A DNA stretch of 7,864 nucleotides from positions 1 to 7,864 of the forward strand of contig CAKTSO010000088.1 of assembly GCA_934613185.1 (NCBI GenBank). Direction: 5' to 3'. Below are positions 1 through 7,864 of this stretch, in pieces. Each line of letters starts with the position of its first letter. The first letter of the stretch is position 1. Both the position numbers and the translations under genes were made by a program. Under the pieces are notes generated by a model. The model was given only the letters and a program-made list of their open reading frames with translations, had not been told where the DNA came from and made no database searches. This DNA is from an uncultured Clostridia bacterium. Lineage in GTDB: Bacteria > Bacillota > Clostridia > Christensenellales > Maliibacteriaceae.

Positions 1-2147
<2,147 letters not shown>

Positions 2148-2158
2148 CTGTTGTTTCG

Positions 2159-2169
2159 CTCCCTTCCTT
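2159..2169 (-). promoter_or_regulatory. Ribosome binding site of rpoC, fixing a TTG start
   Basis: On the minus strand AAGGAAGGGAG precedes the TTG codon at 2147, with 11 nt between the GGGAG end and the start. No other in-frame ATG or GTG gives the conserved N terminus, so this site decides the non-ATG start. Confidence 0.75.
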
Positions 2170-2177
2170 AGGTTGCG

Positions 2178-2195
2178 CCGCGGCGTTTGCCGCAG
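2178..2195 (-). other. Small hairpin in the rpoB-rpoC spacer
   Basis: GCGGC-AAAC-GCCGC forms a perfect 5-bp stem, extended to 7 bp by one G-U and one C-G pair. It sits in the middle of the 83-bp spacer (2148-2230). No U-tract follows, so it is not an intrinsic terminator. It could protect the mRNA or be a processing site, but nothing in the sequence proves a role. Confidence 0.4.
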
Positions 2196-2230
2196 GGCGC
2201 GTCAAGTCCGATCGGATGACCGTCAGCGGA

Positions 2231-5980
<3,750 letters not shown>

Positions 5981-5992
5981 TTGAAAGCACCA

Positions 5993-5997
5993 CTCCT
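5993..5997 (-). promoter_or_regulatory. Ribosome binding site upstream of the rpoB ATG at 5980
   Basis: AGGAG on the minus strand lies 12 nt before the ATG at 5980, longer than the usual 5-9 nt. A second site, AAAGGTGAGA (5960-5969), lies directly before the in-frame ATG at 5959. The sequence alone does not settle which start is used. Confidence 0.55.
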
Positions 5998-6020
5998 ATC
6001 CCCGAAAATTTGCCCGGCCG

Positions 6021-6038
6021 CCGGACGTTTCCGCCCGG
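6021..6038 (-). other. GAAA-tetraloop hairpin in the rpoB leader
   Basis: As minus-strand RNA this reads CCGGGCG-GAAA-CGUCCGG: seven pairs (one G-U) closed by a GNRA-type tetraloop. It lies about 25 nt upstream of the rpoB ribosome site. No U-tract follows, so it is not a terminator. A role in mRNA stability or translation control is possible but not shown. Confidence 0.45.
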
Positions 6039-6063
6039 TTTTCGAAAAGACGCCCGCCGCCGT

Positions 6064-6092
6064 TTGCACTGCGGCGCAACATATGGTATAAT
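6064..6092 (+). promoter_or_regulatory. Extended -10 SigA-type promoter reading right, inside the rpoB leader
   Basis: A perfect TATAAT (6087-6092) is preceded by TGG, giving an extended -10. TTGCAC (6064-6069) sits at an exact 17-bp spacing as a partial -35. The predicted start is G6099. It points toward the rpoB promoter and would yield RNA antisense to the first part of the rpoB leader. It could serve a short RNA ending near 6240, or, with read-through, the mutase-like gene. The -35 lies in the loop of an inverted repeat, CGCCG (6058-6062) and CGGCG (6072-6076). Confidence 0.6.
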
Positions 6093-6142
6093 CGCTTCGC
6101 CCAAGGCGGACGAGCGACGTTGGAAAACCGTCGGCACAAGTG

Positions 6143-6167
6143 AAAAAAGTGCATGACAGACACACTT
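6143..6167 (-). terminator. Attenuator-like hairpin early in the rpoB leader
   Basis: The minus-strand RNA AAGUGUGU (6167-6160), loop CUGUC, AUGCACUU (6154-6147) makes eight pairs, two of them G-U. Four further U residues and a C follow. The stem is A/U-rich and weak, so full termination is doubtful. The 5' arm could instead pair with an upstream CACUU (6181-6177), which would prevent this hairpin. Confidence 0.25.
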
Positions 6168-6183
6168 CTACCACTAAAGTGCA
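6146..6183. repeat. Direct repeat AAAGTGCA with 30-bp period
   Basis: AAAGTGCA occurs at 6146-6153 and 6176-6183, exactly 30 bp apart. Another AAGTG is at 6138-6142, and an inverted CACTT is at 6163-6167. The right-hand copy overlaps the predicted rpoB transcription start. It could be a protein operator or the arms of alternative RNA hairpins. Confidence 0.45.
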
Positions 6184-6190
6184 GGTTATT

Positions 6191-6219
6191 ACTTTACGCC
6201 GATTTATGCAATTTGTCAA
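6191..6219 (-). promoter_or_regulatory. Main promoter of rpoBC
   Basis: The minus strand reads consensus TTGACA (6219-6214), a 17-bp spacer, then TAAAGT (6196-6191). Directly upstream is an A-rich stretch (about 6220-6255) with A5 and A6 tracts that resembles an UP element, as found at strong promoters. The predicted start near 6182-6186 gives a leader of about 200 nt before rpoB. A strong dedicated promoter fits an operon that lacks rplJ-rplL directly upstream. Confidence 0.72.
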
Positions 6220-6240
6220 GGGATTTTTCCCTGATTTTTT
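6216..6240 (+). terminator. Possible rightward intrinsic terminator overlapping the rpoB -35
   Basis: TCA(A)GGGA, loop TTTT, TCCCTGA forms seven pairs with one bulged A. Six T residues follow (6235-6240). The left arm lies over the rpoB -35 hexamer (6214-6219). The A/T-rich part may equally be just the UP element of that promoter, so the call is tentative. Confidence 0.4.
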
Positions 6241-6246
6241 CTATTA

Positions 6247-6274
6247 TTTATAAAGCGGGCGACAAAACCGTAAA
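6247..6274 (-). promoter_or_regulatory. Possible second, upstream rpoBC promoter
   Basis: The minus strand has TTTACG (6274-6269), a 16-bp spacer and TATAAA (6252-6247), a 4/6 and 5/6 match to the SigA boxes. It lies just upstream of the better promoter at 6191-6219 and may be only its A/T-rich upstream element. Confidence 0.25.
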
Positions 6275-6300
6275 GAAAAGCGAAAATTCTTCGGGATATC

Positions 6301-6329
6301 TTGACGAAGCGGGCGATATATTTTATTGT
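6301..6329 (+). promoter_or_regulatory. Promoter of the mutase-like gene
   Basis: TTGACG (6301-6306), a 17-bp spacer and TATTGT (6324-6329) match the SigA boxes 5/6 and 4/6. The predicted start is near 6336, giving a leader of about 138 nt. An inverted repeat (6336-6349) sits on the start point. Confidence 0.5.
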
Positions 6330-6335
6330 TCGATT

Positions 6336-6349
6336 ATACCGTTCGGTAT
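6336..6349. promoter_or_regulatory. Inverted repeat at the predicted start of the mutase-like transcript
   Basis: ATACCG-TT-CGGTAT is a perfect 6-bp inverted repeat with 2-bp centre, located at about +1 to +14 from the predicted start. That is a classical operator position. As RNA it could form a 5-bp stem with a GUUC loop. The binding factor is unknown. Confidence 0.35.
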
Positions 6350-6410
6350 CCGGATCGATTCCGCGGCGCAAAACGCGCGCCAAAGCCGGGATCCGTTCGC
6401 CGTGCGATGC

Positions 6411-6442
6411 GGCCGTTTTTGTTTTTTAATAAAAACAACGCC
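6411..6442 (+). other. A/T-rich leader hairpin upstream of the mutase-like gene
   Basis: GGC, GTT and GTTTTT on the left pair with AAAAAC, AAC and GCC on the right around a TAAT centre, giving about 12 pairs with two small bulges. A short GC stem, GCCGT (6399-6403) with GCGGC (6409-6413), lies just before the T-rich stretch, so the region also resembles a weak terminator in the leader. It ends 17 nt before the ribosome site. Confidence 0.35.
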
Positions 6443-6459
6443 TCTTCGCACCAAATGAC

Positions 6460-6465
6460 AAGGAG
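6460..6465 (+). promoter_or_regulatory. Ribosome binding site of the mutase-like gene
   Basis: AAGGAG lies 8 nt before the ATG at 6474. Both sequence and spacing are near ideal, which fixes the start and shows that translation is intended. Confidence 0.85.
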
Positions 6466-6473
6466 TGGATACG

Positions 6474-7864
6474 ATGCAGTTTTCAGCCAACAGCCGGTAT
6501 TCCTACTGGCTCGCCGATCCCGATCTCGACGCGGCGATGCGGCGCGAACTCGAACTGATGCAGGACCCGGAGGCCGTCGCGGATCATTTCGCGCGCAGCC
6601 TTTTCGTCGGCATGGGCGGGCTGACCGCACGGCTCGGCGCGGGGACTTCCTATTTAAATGCCTACACCTTCGGCGCGGTCGCGCGCGCCTGCGCGCTGCA
6701 CGCCAAGGAAACCGGCGCCGCGCGCGTTCTGATCGGGCGCGACGGGCGCGACACGTCGCCCGCGTTTTCCCGTCAGCTTTGCCGCGCGTTCGCCGCGGAA
6801 AAAATCCCCTGCGCGCTGATCGAAGAGGAGATCGCCGCGCCGGTGTTCTCCTTCGCCGTGCGGCAGGGGCACTACGACTTCGGCTTCTACGTCTCGGCGA
6901 CGCACCACGGCCGCCTCTACAACGGACTTCTCGCCTACGACGCGCACGGCTGCCTGCTGCTGCCCGATCAGATGAAAAAGCTCGACGAGCATCTGCAGAA
7001 TCTCGATCCGCTGCAAAGCGACACGTCCGACGCGCTGGAAACCGCGCTGTCCTGCGGAGCGGTGAGCGTCGATAAAACCGACTATTTTTCGGAATTCGCC
7101 CGCCGCGTGACGGAACAGATGGGCGCGGAAACGAGCGACTGCGCGATCGGCGTTTTGTGCGTATCGCATGTCGCAGACGAGGGCGAGACGCTCAAAAAGA
7201 TGCTTGCCGCGTTCGGCTTTTCCAATGTGGAGGTCGTCCCCGGCACGGGCGAGACGCTCGACATGCCCTATCACCGCGACGGCGCCGTTTCGCCCGCCGC
7301 GCGCGAGGCGTTCGAGCAAAGCGCCGCGCAGATTCTGATCTGCACGGATTCGTCGCTCAACAACATTTCCGCCGCCGTCAAGCACGACGGGGAGATCTTC
7401 CCCTTCACGGGGAGCGAGATCGGCATCCTGCTTCTGGACGGCCGCTGCCGCCGTCTCCTGGCGGAGCATAAGCTGCCCGAGCATCCCGTGGCCGCCGTGT
7501 CGCTGATCGTCAGCCCCATGCTGCACCGCGTGGCCGAACGCTACGGCATTCAGGTCACCGACACGCTCATCGGCTTCCGCCACATCGTCCGCGTGATCGA
7601 GTCCCTTGCCCAAAGCGGCCGCGAGGAGGATTTCGTCGTCGGCTTCGAGGACAACGGCAGCGTGCTTTTGAACACCGTCACCCGCGACAAGGACGCGCTT
7701 TCCACCGCCGCCGCGCTGTGCGAGCTTGCCCGCCGCGAGGCAACGGGCGGCCGCACGCTCTTCGACGCGATGGAGAGTCTTTCCAAAACCTACGGCCACT
7801 TCGCCTACAGCCGCGACCAGTTCTCCTTCGAGGGCATGAGCGGCGCGACGCGCATGTACAATCT
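6474..7864 (+). CDS. Phosphohexomutase-family protein with degraded active site (partial; probable pseudoenzyme)
   Basis: Active relatives (PgcA/PGM2-type phosphoglucomutase/phosphomannomutase, usually about 560-590 aa) move a phosphate between C1 and C6 of hexoses through a phosphoserine and Mg. Seen: 463 residues, cut by the right edge. Family features remain: an N-terminal WLADPDLD helix; GMGGL-x4-GAGTSYLN at 46-62; GRDGRDTSP in domain I; PFTGSEIGILLLD after the metal loop; ERYGIQVTDTLIGFRHI; and VTRDKDALSTAA. The catalytic sites do not. The phosphoserine loop is SATHHG (141-146, Thr143 replacing Ser), the metal loop DSSLNN (292-297, two of three Asp lost), and the sugar loop GFEDNGS (390-396). 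The usual LHG segment reads VSHVADEG. The C-terminal phosphate-binding domain is outside the window. The frame is intact with no frameshift, and GC and codon use match the neighbours, arguing for a maintained non-catalytic or altered protein. A different chemistry using Thr143 is possible. It has its own promoter and is divergent from rpoBC. Confidence 0.85.
   Translation, partial: MQFSANSRYSYWLADPDLDAAMRRELELMQDPEAVADHFARSLFVGMGGLTARLGAGTSYLNAYTFGAVARACALHAKETGAARVLIGRDGRDTSPAFSRQLCRAFAAEKIPCALIEEEIAAPVFSFAVRQGHYDFGFYVSATHHGRLYNGLLAYDAHGCLLLPDQMKKLDEHLQNLDPLQSDTSDALETALSCGAVSVDKTDYFSEFARRVTEQMGAETSDCAIGVLCVSHVADEGETLKKMLAAFGFSNVEVVPGTGETLDMPYHRDGAVSPAAREAFEQSAAQILICTDSSLNNISAAVKHDGEIFPFTGSEIGILLLDGRCRRLLAEHKLPEHPVAAVSLIVSPMLHRVAERYGIQVTDTLIGFRHIVRVIESLAQSGREEDFVVGFEDNGSVLLNTVTRDKDALSTAAALCELARREATGGRTLFDAMESLSKTYGHFAYSRDQFSFEGMSGATRMYN

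Larger units (their letters stand above)
6099..6243 (+). ncRNA. Candidate short antisense RNA opposite the rpoB leader
   Basis: This is inferred only from a promoter (start about 6099) and a terminator-like hairpin with a U-tract (6216-6240), giving about 140 nt. It contains one hairpin, CGACG (6115-6119) with CGTCG (6129-6133). Positions 6099 to about 6184 are complementary to the start of the predicted rpoB mRNA. No known RNA family was recognised; expression is unproven. Confidence 0.22.
5981..6473. other. Divergent intergenic region between rpoB and the mutase-like gene
   Basis: These 493 bp hold no convincing gene. From left to right they contain the rpoB ribosome site, two leader hairpins, a plus-strand promoter inside the rpoB leader, a cluster of AAGTG/CACTT repeats, the rpoB promoter, a terminator-like hairpin reading right, the promoter of the mutase-like gene with an inverted repeat at its predicted start, an A/T-rich leader hairpin, and the mutase ribosome site. 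The middle part (about 6185-6350) is clearly more A/T-rich than the flanking genes. No tRNA, rRNA or riboswitch class was recognised. Confidence 0.8.

Noticed and set aside
2148..2230. Intrinsic terminator or separate promoter between rpoB and rpoC
   Set aside because: The hairpin has no U-tract and I see no paired -35/-10 boxes; the two genes appear co-transcribed.
5996..6154. 52-codon minus-strand ORF in the rpoB leader (possible leader peptide), ending just before the rpoB ribosome site
   Set aside because: No Shine-Dalgarno before its ATG; the Arg-rich composition is what random GC-rich sequence gives.
6153..6458. 101-codon plus-strand ORF in the intergenic region, ending just before the mutase ribosome site
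   Set aside because: No ribosome site before its ATG. It uses TTA, CTA, TCA and AGG codons that the neighbouring genes avoid, it has no family resemblance, and it runs through the rpoB and mutase promoter elements. Its position after a plus-strand promoter is suggestive but not enough.
6326..7075. 249-codon plus-strand ORF overlapping the start of the mutase-like gene
   Set aside because: It lies in another frame of the mutase-like gene, is Arg/Ala-rich, and has no ribosome site.
6654..7799. Minus-strand frame of 381 codons opposite the mutase-like gene
   Set aside because: Codon-aligned shadow; the plus strand has the ribosome site and clear family similarity.

Overview
The window looks like a chromosomal stretch from a GC-rich Bacillota genome, most likely a Clostridia-type lineage (Oscillospirales or Christensenellales would fit; this is inference). 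RpoB lacks the large insertions of the proteobacterial protein and resembles clostridial RpoB throughout. RpoC starts with a Gram-positive-type N terminus. Shine-Dalgarno sites are strong and the intergenic promoters are SigA-like. Codons TTA, CTA and TCA are almost absent from the genes, which creates very long but meaningless ORFs on their antisense strands.

Layout: the 5' part of rpoC (minus strand, cut by the left edge) covers 1-2147 and starts at a TTG codon. An 83-bp spacer with a small hairpin separates it from the complete rpoB (2231-5980, minus). A 493-bp intergenic region (5981-6473) follows. A divergent plus-strand gene (6474 to the right edge) encodes a phosphohexomutase-family protein.

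rpoB and rpoC encode the beta and beta' subunits that together form the RNA polymerase catalytic core. They are usually preceded by rplJ-rplL. Here the upstream neighbour is a divergent gene, so the pair seems to have its own promoter (consensus TTGACA, 17-bp spacer, A-rich upstream element) and a leader of about 200 nt containing hairpins. A second, plus-strand promoter with a perfect extended -10 lies inside that leader and faces the rpoB promoter. This predicts an antisense transcript of about 140 nt, ending at a hairpin/U-tract that overlaps the rpoB -35 box.

The most unusual item is the divergent gene. Its fold-level similarity to PgcA/PGM2-type phosphohexomutases runs along its whole visible length, but every catalytic signature is degraded. 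The phosphoserine loop is SATHHG instead of TASHNP, the metal loop is DSSLNN instead of DPDADR, and the sugar loop is GFEDNGS instead of GFEESYG. The reading frame is intact for 463 codons, with a good ribosome binding site and promoter, which points to a maintained pseudoenzyme rather than a decaying gene. Smaller oddities are a long acidic RpoB tail with an LDDLDI repeat and an Asp in the RpoC lid loop.
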